Below are positions 24,131 to 32,311 of a DNA stretch of 35,924 nt, piece by piece (the stretch's first letter is position 1; the number at the start of each line of letters is the position of its first letter). Both the position numbers and the translations under genes were made by a program. The notes beneath the pieces were generated by a model. The model was not told the origin of the DNA and did no database searches. It saw nothing but the letters and a program-made list of their open reading frames with translations. Origin of the DNA: Agrobacterium arsenijevicii (GTDB taxonomy: Bacteria > Pseudomonadota > Alphaproteobacteria > Rhizobiales > Rhizobiaceae). The stretch lies in NCBI GenBank assembly GCA_000949895.1, contig JWIT01000037.1:1-35924 (forward strand), read 5' to 3'.

Positions 24131-25717
24131 ATGCCCGATTTTGTCGTGGTGGGAGGAGGCTCAGCTGGATGCGCCATCGCGGGTCGGCTGAGCGAGGATC
24201 CCGATGTGACCGTAACGCTGTTTGAGGCAGGCCCTCGCGACAGCAACATATGGATCCGTTTTCCTGTCACATTCTACAAGTCGTTCAAAAGCAATCTTCT
24301 CAATTGGTACAAGGTCGAGAAGCTCAAACACCAGAATGACACGGAGCCAAAAGTCGGGCAGGCGCGCGTTCTTGGCGGAGGAAGCTCGCTGAATGCGATG
24401 ATTTACATGCGTGGTGCGCCTTCCGATTTCGACCGCTGGGTCGACCACGGTGCGGATGGATGGGGCTATAAGGATGTCCTGCCTTACTTCCGAAAGGCCG
24501 AGAACAACGAAGTCTACTCCAATGAAGTCCATGGTCAGGACGGTCCACTCAGCGTCTCGAACCAACAGTATACGCTGCCGCTGACCAAGGCTTGGGTGAA
24601 AGCCTGCCAAGAGGCGGGGATTCCCTATAACCCCGACTTCAATTCCGGCCAATTGCAGGGAGCCGGACTTTATCAGTTGACGACGAAGAATGGCCGCCGA
24701 TGCAGCTCTGCTGACGCTTATCTCCGTCCGGCGCGTAAGCGTCGCAACCTCACTATCGTGACCGACAAGCAGGTTACGAAGATCATTATTGAGAATGGTC
24801 GCGCGGTCGGCGTTCAATATGTTGAAAATGGTCGGCTCCAGACAATGCGCGCCGACCGTGAGGTCGTGATCTCATCTGGTGCAGTCGGGTCTCCCAGACT
24901 TCTCATGCTGTCTGGGATTGGACCTGCCGCGGAACTGCACAAGGCCGGCGTTCAGGTTGTCCACGACCTGCCAGGCGTTGGACAAAACCTGCAGGACCAC
25001 ACCGATTGTTTCCTGATCTATAATCTGAAATCGGACACGAGCTACGACAAATATAAAAAGCTGAGGTGGCAGATCGCGGCCGCGGCTCAATACGCGCTCT
25101 TCGGATCCGGACCCATTACGTCGAACATCTGCGAGGGTGGCGCATTCTGGTGGGGCGACAAATCAGATCCGACGCCGGACCTTCAGTATCATTTTCTCGC
25201 CGGTGCGGGCATCGAAGAAGGTGTCGAATCGACGGAAAGCGGCAATGGATGTACCCTGAACGTTTATGCCTGCCGGCCAAAATCACGTGGGCGGATCGCT
25301 CTGCGCTCCGCGGACCCGAATGTGCCACCGCTCGTCGACCCCAACTATCTCAGTGATCCATACGACGTTGATCGCATTATCGATGGCATAAAACTTGGGC
25401 AGGAGATCATGGAGCAGCCGGCGATGAAGAAATTCGTCGCAGGGTCCCATTTGCCCTCGAAGCCGCTTCGGACACGCGCCGAACTCGAGACATTCGTGAG
25501 AACATACACTCAGGGAGCATACCATCTCAGTGGCGCCTGCAAGATCGGCACGGATCCGATGGCAGTGGTCGATCCGCAGTTGCGCGTTCATGGCATCGAT
25601 GGTCTTCGGGTGGCGGATACATCCGTCATGCCATTTGTGTCATCGAGCAACCTGAACGCTCCAGCGATCATGATTGGGGAGCGCGCAGCCGACTTCATCA
25701 AAGGAAACAGGATCTGA
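24131..25717 (+). CDS. GMC-family FAD dehydrogenase (choline dehydrogenase-like)
   Basis: The 528-residue protein begins with the FAD motif FVVVGGGSAGCAIAGRL and has the GMC signature segments GGGSSLNAMIYMRG and SSGAVGSPRLLMLSGIGP. The catalytic pair is H465 (GAYHLSGACKIG) and N509 (SSNLNAP), 44 residues apart as in choline oxidase. It should oxidise a primary alcohol to an aldehyde in the cytoplasm or at the membrane. Unlike the GMC protein at 16,182-17,840 it has no Fe-S Cys cluster and no small-subunit partner, so it is an independent branch. AGGA precedes the ATG. Choline itself is unlikely since no betaine aldehyde dehydrogenase gene is present. Confidence 0.9.
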   Translation: MPDFVVVGGGSAGCAIAGRLSEDPDVTVTLFEAGPRDSNIWIRFPVTFYKSFKSNLLNWYKVEKLKHQNDTEPKVGQARVLGGGSSLNAMIYMRGAPSDFDRWVDHGADGWGYKDVLPYFRKAENNEVYSNEVHGQDGPLSVSNQQYTLPLTKAWVKACQEAGIPYNPDFNSGQLQGAGLYQLTTKNGRRCSSADAYLRPARKRRNLTIVTDKQVTKIIIENGRAVGVQYVENGRLQTMRADREVVISSGAVGSPRLLMLSGIGPAAELHKAGVQVVHDLPGVGQNLQDHTDCFLIYNLKSDTSYDKYKKLRWQIAAAAQYALFGSGPITSNICEGGAFWWGDKSDPTPDLQYHFLAGAGIEEGVESTESGNGCTLNVYACRPKSRGRIALRSADPNVPPLVDPNYLSDPYDVDRIIDGIKLGQEIMEQPAMKKFVAGSHLPSKPLRTRAELETFVRTYTQGAYHLSGACKIGTDPMAVVDPQLRVHGIDGLRVADTSVMPFVSSSNLNAPAIMIGERAADFIKGNRI

Positions 25718-25819
25718 GTCTCGGGTCTGGTTCCTCGGCGATGGACATAACCCTTATTCCAGCCGCCCGGACGCCATCAACTTCACACACTAAAGCACCA
25801 ACGTGGTGCGGGAGGAACA

Positions 25820-26698
25820 ATGAAACTCGTTAGTTTTGAATCGGCCGGTTCTTGGAACGCGGGCCTGTTGATAGACACGTCGATCTTCGACGTCAGCGCG
25901 CTTCTGCACGGTAGCGGTTCAAAGCAGGTGCTGTCAGTTCGTCAGTTGCTGGCCGATTATGGCGACAAGCTGCCGGAACTGGCAACACGGCTAACGGGGG
26001 CAGTCAAAAGCAATCCCGGCGCTCGCGCTGGTTCTCTCGACGAACTGCGGCTTGGTCCGCCCATTACCGACCCCGCGAAGATCCTTTGCATTGGCCTCAA
26101 CTACAACGACCATGTTGCTGAAACGGGCAGGGCGCTACCTACGCATCCTGACATTTTTGCGAAGTTCGCAAGCTCGCTCATCGGACCGTTTGACGAGATC
26201 TCCTGCTCCACGATTACAGACAATCTCGACTTTGAAGGCGAGCTCGCAATTGTGATCGGCAAGGAGTGCCGCTCGGTCCCAGCCGAGCAAGCCCTTGATT
26301 TCGTCGCCGGTGTCACCGTCCTCAATGACATCACGGCGCGCGACCTCCAATATCGTGGAACGCAATGGCTTGCAGGCAAGGCCGTTGACGGTTCCACGCC
26401 CGTAGGGCCGGCAATTGTGACCCTGGACGAAATCGGAGATATCCAAAATCTTGATATCCGCACCAGGGTTAATGGGCAGCAGGTTCAATCCTCCAATACG
26501 CATCTGATGATATTCCCGATCCGACAGTTGGTCAGCTACATCTCATATTTTCTCTCGCTTTCTCCCGGGGACATCATTACGACCGGTACACCGCAAGGCA
26601 TCGGGGCCAAGCGGCAGCCGCCAATGTGGCTGAAGCCTGGTGATACGGTCGAAGTTGAACTTGAGAACGTCGGAGTTTTGCGTAACGTAGTGCGCTAG
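25820..26698 (+). CDS. Fumarylacetoacetate hydrolase (FAH) family protein
   Basis: The 292-residue protein has the FAH fold with the metal ligands E139 and E141 in DFEGELAIVIGKE and D170 in VLNDITARDLQ, plus GLNYNDHVAETG and the C-terminal GDIITTGTPQGIG. The family hydrolyses C-C bonds in acylpyruvates and 1,3-dicarbonyl compounds, decarboxylates oxaloacetate-like acids or acts on 2-keto-3-deoxy sugar acids. A GGGAGGA site precedes the ATG. It is probably the last catabolic enzyme of the plus-strand operon. Both a 2,4-diketo-3-deoxy sugar acid and an acylpyruvate would suit the neighbours. Confidence 0.88.
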   Translation: MKLVSFESAGSWNAGLLIDTSIFDVSALLHGSGSKQVLSVRQLLADYGDKLPELATRLTGAVKSNPGARAGSLDELRLGPPITDPAKILCIGLNYNDHVAETGRALPTHPDIFAKFASSLIGPFDEISCSTITDNLDFEGELAIVIGKECRSVPAEQALDFVAGVTVLNDITARDLQYRGTQWLAGKAVDGSTPVGPAIVTLDEIGDIQNLDIRTRVNGQQVQSSNTHLMIFPIRQLVSYISYFLSLSPGDIITTGTPQGIGAKRQPPMWLKPGDTVEVELENVGVLRNVVR

Positions 26699-26768
26699 CG
26701 AACATCTGGTTGCGGTGAGTTAACGCCTGATCCATATATTCGCGGGCAGGCAACGTACCTGAGGTGAT

Positions 26769-26785
26769 CTTCGCAATTCGCGAAG
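26769..26785. repeat. Interrupted palindrome CTTCGC-N5-GCGAAG upstream of rpiR
   Basis: Perfect six-base arms at 26,769-26,774 and 26,780-26,785 flank five bases, 82 bases before the regulator ATG. It is unlike the 35-bp modules elsewhere in the window. It could be an autoregulatory operator for the RpiR protein or a weak terminator of the preceding operon; there is no T run after it. Confidence 0.5.
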
Positions 26786-26794
26786 TATCTAACT

Positions 26795-26814
26795 TCTCGC
26801 AACGGGGCGCGAGA
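26795..26814. repeat. Second interrupted palindrome TCTCGC-N8-GCGAGA upstream of rpiR
   Basis: Six-base arms at 26,795-26,800 and 26,809-26,814 with eight bases between, ten bases after the preceding palindrome. In RNA the two would form tandem hairpins 50-100 bases ahead of the regulator start. Confidence 0.4.
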
Positions 26815-26866
26815 TAGGAAGTACCCGCTGAAGGCGCCGCAACCACCGATGTTCGAGAGAGGATCC

Positions 26867-27805
26867 ATGACAAGGCTAGAATTGATTGAGCAGATTAAAT
26901 CGATTTGCGTTGACCTCTCCGGGCAAATGGTAGACGGAGCCCATTATGTCATCAACAATGCCGACGAAATTCCGTTCTACTCAATGCGAGAAATCGCGCG
27001 ACGAGCCAATGTACAGCCCGTCAATCTTGTTCGCCTTGCTCAGAAGCTGGGCCTGAGCGGCTATAAGGATCTGCGACAGCAGTTCATCAATACGACACCG
27101 GAAAGGCCCCAGCGCGATCGCCTGGCATTGCATCGCAATGAGGCGAGTGCCCGCACGCTTATCGCGGAAATGGGTAAAAGTTCAGGCCTGAAGGGCTTCG
27201 TCGACTCGTTTTTCGAGACGGAACAGGCCATCGTCACACAAGCAAGGGCGCATCTGTCGGAGGAACAGCTTGAGAAAGCCGTTGAACTGCTGGCGCGTGC
27301 TCCGAAAATTTTTGTGATGGGCCGGCGGACGGCCTTTAGCCCTGCCTACACTCTCGCTTACACGCTCCAGAAGGCTCGACCCAACGTTGTCCTCCTGGAT
27401 GGTCCCGGCGGAGCTCCGGAAGGTGCGCTGGATGACATCAGACCCGGCGACGCCTTCGTTGCTGTGACCTTTGCGCCATTTAACCGCCTTGTTCACAGAA
27501 TGGCCGAAAAAGCAGCGCTTTCCGGAGCGACGCTGGTAGCGATCACGGATAGCTTTGCTGCGCCCATCAGCAAGATGGCGGGTTCTTTGCACTTTGTAGC
27601 CCAATCGTCTGGACGGGCATTTCCCGAATCTGCGCTGGGGGCGATAGCAATCGTCAATATCCTGGCGGCGTTGACAATCAGCAAGCTAGGGGGGGTTGCG
27701 GAACGCCGAATCCGCGACAACGAACGCTTTCTAGTTAATTCCGGCGAGTATCTGCTTTCGGGAACCGCTAGGGCTTCACGGCGCACGAAGGTTGCCGAGG
27801 CTTAA
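26867..27805 (+). CDS. RpiR/MurR-family transcriptional regulator (HTH + SIS)
   Basis: The 312-residue protein has an N-terminal HTH_6 domain (REIARRANVQPVNLVRLAQK, LGLSGYKDLRQQF) and a C-terminal SIS sugar-isomerase-like domain with KIFVMGRRTAFSPAYTLAY and DAFVAVTFAPFNR, which normally senses phosphosugars or related ligands. RpiR proteins act as dimers or tetramers on palindromic sites, often as repressors of catabolic genes. It is the only transcription factor in the 26-kb cluster and lies between the last enzyme operon and the ETF operon, so it is the best candidate to bind the five 35-bp modules. The ATG at 26,867 is chosen with GAGAGG four bases upstream over the ATG at 26,849. Confidence 0.9.
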   Translation: MTRLELIEQIKSICVDLSGQMVDGAHYVINNADEIPFYSMREIARRANVQPVNLVRLAQKLGLSGYKDLRQQFINTTPERPQRDRLALHRNEASARTLIAEMGKSSGLKGFVDSFFETEQAIVTQARAHLSEEQLEKAVELLARAPKIFVMGRRTAFSPAYTLAYTLQKARPNVVLLDGPGGAPEGALDDIRPGDAFVAVTFAPFNRLVHRMAEKAALSGATLVAITDSFAAPISKMAGSLHFVAQSSGRAFPESALGAIAIVNILAALTISKLGGVAERRIRDNERFLVNSGEYLLSGTARASRRTKVAEA

Positions 27806-27808
27806 GAG

Positions 27809-27825
27809 GCTCGCCGGCTGCGAGC
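27809..27825 (+). terminator. Hairpin directly after the rpiR stop
   Basis: GCTCGC (27,809-27,814), loop CGGCT and GCGAGC (27,820-27,825) form a compact GC-rich stem starting three bases after the stop codon. A weak T-rich tract (CTTTT) comes only ten bases later, so it may terminate or simply protect the message. Confidence 0.5.
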
Positions 27826-27933
27826 TATCCTGATCCTTTTGACCTCGACAACGATGGAAGCCAAGAAAGGCTGGTCATCGTTGGTGTTCCCGCGTGTAGT
27901 CGGCGGAAGAGGCGCCGTTACAATCGAGTCTTT

Positions 27934-27968
27934 GGATCATATGATCCTCTTGACAATTTGTTGGATCA
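27934..27968 (+). promoter_or_regulatory. Operator-promoter module in front of the ETF operon
   Basis: Palindrome GGATCATATGATCC (27,934-27,947), two bases, TTGACA (27,950-27,955), seven bases, GGATCA (27,963-27,968). All fixed positions and spacings agree with the other four copies, and the palindrome here is fully symmetric. The etfB start lies about 150 bases downstream with no gene between. Confidence 0.87.
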
Positions 27969-28115
27969 CATGCAGTTTATGGTCTCGTAGGCGAAAGGGT
28001 CGATCGCCTCCATCTTCCGCGGAGCAAGGTAGATTCATCAAGCGGTTGATCTGAAACGACGCTGTCGGCTCCCTCGGTTGACCACCGCTATGCTGCTAAT
28101 GAGGAGACAAGTTCC

Positions 28116-28865
28116 ATGAAAATTCTCGTCCCAGTCAAGCGGGTGGTTGACTACAACGTGAAGATCCGCGTCAAGCCTGATGGATCGGGCGTCGACCTTG
28201 CCAACGTCAAGATGTCGATGAACCCGTTCGACGAGATCTCGATCGAGGAAGCTCTTCGCCTGAAAGAAGCGGGTGAAGCGGAAGAAGTGGTTGTCGTGTC
28301 GATTGGCCCGGCGAAGGCCGAGGAGACGCTGCGCACCGCGCTCGCGATGGGTGCCGACCGGGCCGTGCTGGTCGAGACGGACGACCCCGTCGAGCCGCTC
28401 GCCGTCGCCAAGATCCTGAAGGGCGTCACCGAGGCTGAGGCTCCGGGCCTCGTCATCGTCGGCAAGCAGGCGATCGACGATGACAGCAACCAGACAGGCC
28501 AGATGCTGTCGGCGCTGCTCGGCTGGGCGCAGGCGACGTTCGCCTCGAAGGTCGACATCGGTTCCGGTTCCGCCCAGGTGACGCGCGAAGTTGACGGCGG
28601 TCTCCAGACGATCGAAGTCAAGCTGCCGGCCGTCGTGACGACCGACCTTCGCCTCAACGAGCCGCGCTATGCCTCGCTACCGAACATCATGAAGGCGAAG
28701 AAGAAGCCGCTCGACAAGAAGTCGCCGGCCGATTTCGGCGTCGACACGAGCCCGCGCCTCAAGGTGCTGAAGACCGAGGAACCGTCCGGCCGCAAGGCGG
28801 GCGTCAAGGTCAAGTCGGTCGCCGAGCTGGTAGAAAAGCTCAAGACCGAAGCCGGCGTGCTCTAA
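28116..28865 (+). CDS. etfB: Electron transfer flavoprotein, beta subunit
   Basis: The 249-residue protein has the AMP-binding IDDDSNQTGQML (120-131) and the ETF-beta signature TTDLRLNEPRYASLPNIMKA (about 175-194), whose loop docks onto partner dehydrogenases. With EtfA it forms a cytoplasmic FAD/AMP heterodimer that collects electrons from acyl-CoA and other flavin dehydrogenases. GAGGAG lies before the ATG. It is the first gene of etfB-etfA-ETF-QO. Compared with the upstream catabolic genes this block is visibly richer in GC and in strongly preferred codons, as in highly expressed chromosomal genes, suggesting recruitment from a housekeeping copy. Confidence 0.96.
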   Translation: MKILVPVKRVVDYNVKIRVKPDGSGVDLANVKMSMNPFDEISIEEALRLKEAGEAEEVVVVSIGPAKAEETLRTALAMGADRAVLVETDDPVEPLAVAKILKGVTEAEAPGLVIVGKQAIDDDSNQTGQMLSALLGWAQATFASKVDIGSGSAQVTREVDGGLQTIEVKLPAVVTTDLRLNEPRYASLPNIMKAKKKPLDKKSPADFGVDTSPRLKVLKTEEPSGRKAGVKVKSVAELVEKLKTEAGVL

Positions 28866-28887
28866 GCAGGAAAGGGAGAACACGACA

Positions 28888-29817
28888 ATGGCCATTCTTC
28901 TTCTGGCAGATCACGACAACACCCACCTTTCCGACCGGACCGCCAAGGCGCTGACGGCGGCAGGACAGATCGGCGCGGACGTGCATGTGCTCGTCGCCGG
29001 TTCCGGTGCCAAGGCCGCTGCCGAACAGGCCGCAAAACTCTCGGGCGTTTCGAAGGTGCTGCTTACCGAAGACGCAAGCCTTGCCAACAATCTCGCCGAA
29101 CCGCTGGCAGCCCTCATCGTGTCGCTGGCCGGCAGCTATGACGCCATCGTCTCGGCCGCGACTTCTGGTGGCAAGAACGTGCTGCCGCGCGTTGCCGCGC
29201 TTCTCGACGTGGCGCAGGTCTCGGAGATCGTCGAGGTCGTTAGCCCCGACACGTTCAAGCGCCCGATCTATGCGGGCAATGCCATCCAGACGGTTCAGTC
29301 CACCGACGCCAAGAAAGTGATCACGGTGCGCACGGCCTCCTTCGCCGCAGCCGGCGAGGGCGGCAGCGCTTCGGTCGAGACCATCCCGGCTGCAGCGAAC
29401 CCGGGCCTTTCGACCCATGTCAAGGATGCGCTGTCGTCCTCCGACCGTCCGGAGCTGACGTCTGCCAAGATCATCATCTCAGGCGGCCGTGCGCTCGGTT
29501 CTTCCGAGAAGTTCCAGGAAGTGATCCTCCCGGTCGCCGACAAGCTCGGTGCCGCTGTCGGCGCAAGCCGCGCAGCCGTGGACGCCGGCTATGCTCCGAA
29601 CGACTGGCAGGTGGGTCAGACGGGCAAGGTGGTTGCCCCGCAGCTCTATATCGCCTGTGGCATCTCGGGTGCGATCCAGCATCTGGCCGGCATGAAGGAC
29701 TCGAAGGTGATCGTCGCGATCAACAAGGACGAGGAGGCACCGATCTTCCAGATGGCCGACTACGGCCTCGTCGCAGACCTCTTTGAAGCCCTGCCGGAAC
29801 TCCAGAAGGCGCTGTGA
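28888..29817 (+). CDS. etfA: Electron transfer flavoprotein, alpha subunit
   Basis: The 309-residue protein ends with the FAD-binding ETF-alpha domain: SGGRALGSSEKFQ, then GAAVGASRAAVDAGY, VGQTGKVVAPQLYIACGISG, and the signature INKDEEAPIFQMADYGLVAD. It binds the FAD of the heterodimer with EtfB. GGGAG lies upstream of the ATG, and the gene begins 22 bases after etfB. Its stop overlaps the proposed GTG start of the ETF-QO gene (GTGA), indicating a tight operon. Confidence 0.96.
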   Translation: MAILLLADHDNTHLSDRTAKALTAAGQIGADVHVLVAGSGAKAAAEQAAKLSGVSKVLLTEDASLANNLAEPLAALIVSLAGSYDAIVSAATSGGKNVLPRVAALLDVAQVSEIVEVVSPDTFKRPIYAGNAIQTVQSTDAKKVITVRTASFAAAGEGGSASVETIPAAANPGLSTHVKDALSSSDRPELTSAKIIISGGRALGSSEKFQEVILPVADKLGAAVGASRAAVDAGYAPNDWQVGQTGKVVAPQLYIACGISGAIQHLAGMKDSKVIVAINKDEEAPIFQMADYGLVADLFEALPELQKAL

Positions 29818-31487
29818 GCAGCATGGCCCCGGTTGAGGAACTCCCCGAACGCGAGAGCATGGAATTCGACGTTGTGATCGTCGGTGCCGGGCCGGCCGGG
29901 CTTGCCGCCGCGATCCGTCTGAAGCAGGTCAATCCGGAGCTGTCGGTCGTGGTTCTGGAAAAGGGTGCCGAGGTCGGCGCGCATATTCTCTCGGGCGCCG
30001 TGGTCGATCCGATCGGCATCGACCGGCTCTTGCCCGGCTGGCGCGAGGAGGAGGGCCATCCGTTCAAGACCGAAGTCAAGGACGATCATTTCCTGCTTTT
30101 GGGCCCTGCGGGCTCCATCCGTCTGCCGAACTTCGCCATGCCGCCCCTGATGAACAATCACGGCAACTACATCGTCTCCCTCGGCAACGTCTGCCGCTGG
30201 CTGGCGGAGAAGGCCGAGGCGCTCGGCGTCGAGATATATCCGGGCTTTGCCGCCGTTGAAGTGCTCTACAATGACGAAGGCGCCGTCATCGGCGTCGCCA
30301 CCGGCGACATGGGCATTGAGAAGAACGGCGAGCCGGGCCCGGCCTTTGCCAGCGGCGTGGAGCTTCTCGGCAAGTACACGCTGATCGGCGAGGGCGTGCG
30401 CGGCTCGATCGCCAAGCAGTTGATCGCCAAATATGAGCTTTCCAAGGATCGCGAGCCGCAGAAATTCGGCATCGGCCTCAAGGAGCTCTGGCAGGTCAAG
30501 CCGGAGAACCACAGGCCGGGCCTCGTGCAGCACTCGTTCGGCTGGCCGCTCGGTATGAAGACCGGTGGCGGCTCGTTTCTTTATCACCTCGAAGACAACA
30601 TGGTCGCCGTCGGCTTCGTCGTGCACCTGAACTACAAGAACCCCTATCTCTACCCCTTCGAGGAATTCCAGCGCTTCAAGACGCATCCGGCGATCAGGGG
30701 TACCTTCGAGGGCGGCAAGCGGCTGTCCTATGGCGCGCGCGCCATCACTGAGGGCGGCTACCAGTCGGTGCCGAAGCTTTCGTTCCCAGGCGGCGCGCTG
30801 CTCGGCTGTTCCGCCGGCCTCGTCAACGTGCCGCGCATCAAGGGAAGCCACAATGCGGTCCTGTCGGGCATCCTCGCGGCCGAGAAGCTCGCCGATGCGA
30901 CTGCAGCCGGCCGCGCCAACGACGATCCGGTCGAGATCGAGAACAGCTGGCGCGACAGCGCCATCGGCCAGGACCTGAAGCGGGTGCGCAACGTCAAGCC
31001 GCTCTGGTCGAAGTTCGGCACGGCGGCCGGCGTCGCACTTGGCGGTCTCGACATGTGGACCAACCAGCTCTTCGGCTTCTCGTTTTTCGGCACGCTGAAG
31101 CACGGCAAAACCGACGCGCAGTCGCTCGAACCGGCGGCGAAGCACAAGAAGATCGATTATCCGAAGCCCGACGGCGTGCTCACCTTCGACCGTCTCTCCT
31201 CGGTGTTCCTGTCGAACACCAACCACGAGGAAGACCAGCCGGTTCACCTCAAGGTCAAGGACATGGCGCTGCAGAAGACATCGGAACTGGATGTCTATGC
31301 CGGTCCTTCGACCCGCTACTGTCCCGCCGGTGTCTACGAGTGGGTCGAGAAGGACGGTGAAGACGTCTTCGTCATCAACGCCCAGAACTGCGTGCACTGC
31401 AAGACCTGCGACATCAAGGATCCCAACCAGAACATCAACTGGGTGCCGCCTCAGGGTGGCGAGGGGCCGGTATATCCGAACATGTAG
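29814..31487 (+). CDS. Electron transfer flavoprotein-ubiquinone oxidoreductase
   Basis: The 557-residue membrane-associated flavoprotein passes electrons from reduced ETF to ubiquinone. It has the FAD fold DVVIVGAGPAGLAAAIRL near the start, and four cysteines for a 4Fe-4S cluster at the end: C503 and C526, C529, C532 (NCVHCKTCDIKDP). NIKWxPPxGGxGP-like residues close the protein as in the family. A GTG at 29,814, overlapping the etfA stop and preceded by AGAAGG, is taken as start; an ATG at 29,823 is also possible. With the two upstream genes it forms a complete ETF-to-quinone module under the pathway operator. A ferredoxin-like partner is not needed. Confidence 0.95.
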   Translation: MSSMAPVEELPERESMEFDVVIVGAGPAGLAAAIRLKQVNPELSVVVLEKGAEVGAHILSGAVVDPIGIDRLLPGWREEEGHPFKTEVKDDHFLLLGPAGSIRLPNFAMPPLMNNHGNYIVSLGNVCRWLAEKAEALGVEIYPGFAAVEVLYNDEGAVIGVATGDMGIEKNGEPGPAFASGVELLGKYTLIGEGVRGSIAKQLIAKYELSKDREPQKFGIGLKELWQVKPENHRPGLVQHSFGWPLGMKTGGGSFLYHLEDNMVAVGFVVHLNYKNPYLYPFEEFQRFKTHPAIRGTFEGGKRLSYGARAITEGGYQSVPKLSFPGGALLGCSAGLVNVPRIKGSHNAVLSGILAAEKLADATAAGRANDDPVEIENSWRDSAIGQDLKRVRNVKPLWSKFGTAAGVALGGLDMWTNQLFGFSFFGTLKHGKTDAQSLEPAAKHKKIDYPKPDGVLTFDRLSSVFLSNTNHEEDQPVHLKVKDMALQKTSELDVYAGPSTRYCPAGVYEWVEKDGEDVFVINAQNCVHCKTCDIKDPNQNINWVPPQGGEGPVYPNM

Positions 31488-31984
31488 GAAGTATTGACGT
31501 GAAGCGGCTCACCTTTATCAGCGCACCCCTAATCACTGCCATGAGACAGGTGGAGGAGGCCGCAGAACCTTTTCCTCTCTTTTTTCGATGGGAATGCTGT
31601 GATGGCAAGAGCGATGAGGTCCTCGTGTCGGCAATCGCCACAACATTTAGCAAGGCCTCTGACCAGCGGGGGGTTCGCCGTTGCGGGATTATCGAATCAA
31701 ACTTAACGCAGTAGTCGAATTGCCGGAGCGGAAGCCGAAGCTGGCGAAAAGGAGGGCGGCTTGCTCCTATCGGCGTCGGTCGAGCAAGTGGAACGGACGA
31801 GCCTTGAGAGCAGCGCTCTTGGAGAATGGTTTCAGAGCCCTGCTTGACTCTGGCCCCGTCTGCGGCCGACGGATCAATTTAGCGGTAACTTTAGGCGGGG
31901 AGTCTGACACAAGTCCCAAGGAATGCTTCATCGCAACTCCGATCAAATTCTATCCATGCACATCTCGGATCTAAGGAGAAAAAG
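31488..31984. other. Interval of about 500 bases without a recognised gene
   Basis: Short open frames occur but match no family I recognise, and none has a good ribosome-binding site with coherent protein character. No hairpin-plus-T terminator for the ETF operon was found. The ribosome-binding site of the following ABM gene (AAGGAG) lies at the very end. Confidence 0.3.
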
Positions 31985-32278
31985 ATGACTGAAAAGCTCG
32001 TAGTTGTGGCGACCATTGTCGCCCATGAAGGAAAAGGGGACGCGGTTCGCGAGGCTTTGTCGACACTTGTCCCACTCGCAAAAACGGAACCCGGATACGT
32101 CCGATATGACCTCCACCAGTCGAACGATCGACCCGAAGAATTTTTGTTCTACGAGATTTGGGAGGATGAAAATGCGCTCGATGTGCACAACAATACTGAG
32201 GCCATGAAGGCGTTCGGCGCCATGAATGGTCACTTGTTCAAGTCTGTCGTCCTGGACAAGTACAGACGTATTGCCTGA
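31985..32278 (+). CDS. Antibiotic biosynthesis monooxygenase (ABM)/YgiN-like small protein
   Basis: The 97-residue protein follows the ABM dimeric alpha-beta barrel pattern: LVVVATIVAHEGKGDAVREA, PLAKTEPGYVRYDLHQS, PEEFLFYEIWEDENALDVHN and FGAMNGHLF. Members such as YgiN are quinol monooxygenases; others are simple heme- or ligand-binding proteins. AAGGAG is placed well before the ATG. It is separated from the ETF operon by about 500 bases and is followed at once by a strong hairpin, so it is probably a stand-alone transcript. No copy of the 35-bp module precedes it. Confidence 0.85.
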   Translation: MTEKLVVVATIVAHEGKGDAVREALSTLVPLAKTEPGYVRYDLHQSNDRPEEFLFYEIWEDENALDVHNNTEAMKAFGAMNGHLFKSVVLDKYRRIA

Positions 32279-32287
32279 CCACGCGCC

Positions 32288-32311
32288 GGCTGGCCGGTTC
32301 ATCGGCCAGCC
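32288..32311 (+). terminator. Hairpin after the ABM gene
   Basis: Perfect nine-base arms GGCTGGCCG (32,288-32,296) and CGGCCAGCC (32,303-32,311) enclose the loop GTTCAT, ten bases after the stop codon. A T-run is lacking, but position and strength fit a transcript end. Confidence 0.65.

Noticed and set aside
24131..25717. Assignment of the second GMC protein as betA (choline dehydrogenase)
   Set aside because: The family fits, but no betaine aldehyde dehydrogenase, betI or choline transporter is nearby, so the specific name would be unsupported.
27823..27857. Possible sixth operator module: TGATCC, two bases, TTGACC about 100 bases before the intact ETF module
   Set aside because: Only one half-site and most of the -35 box fit; the first and third half-sites are missing. 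It may be a decayed copy, but chance cannot be excluded.
29760..31397. Very long open frame antisense to the ETF-QO gene (545 codons)
   Set aside because: It lies entirely opposite a well-supported, GC-rich gene; such antisense openness is expected from the codon bias, and the translation shows no domain.
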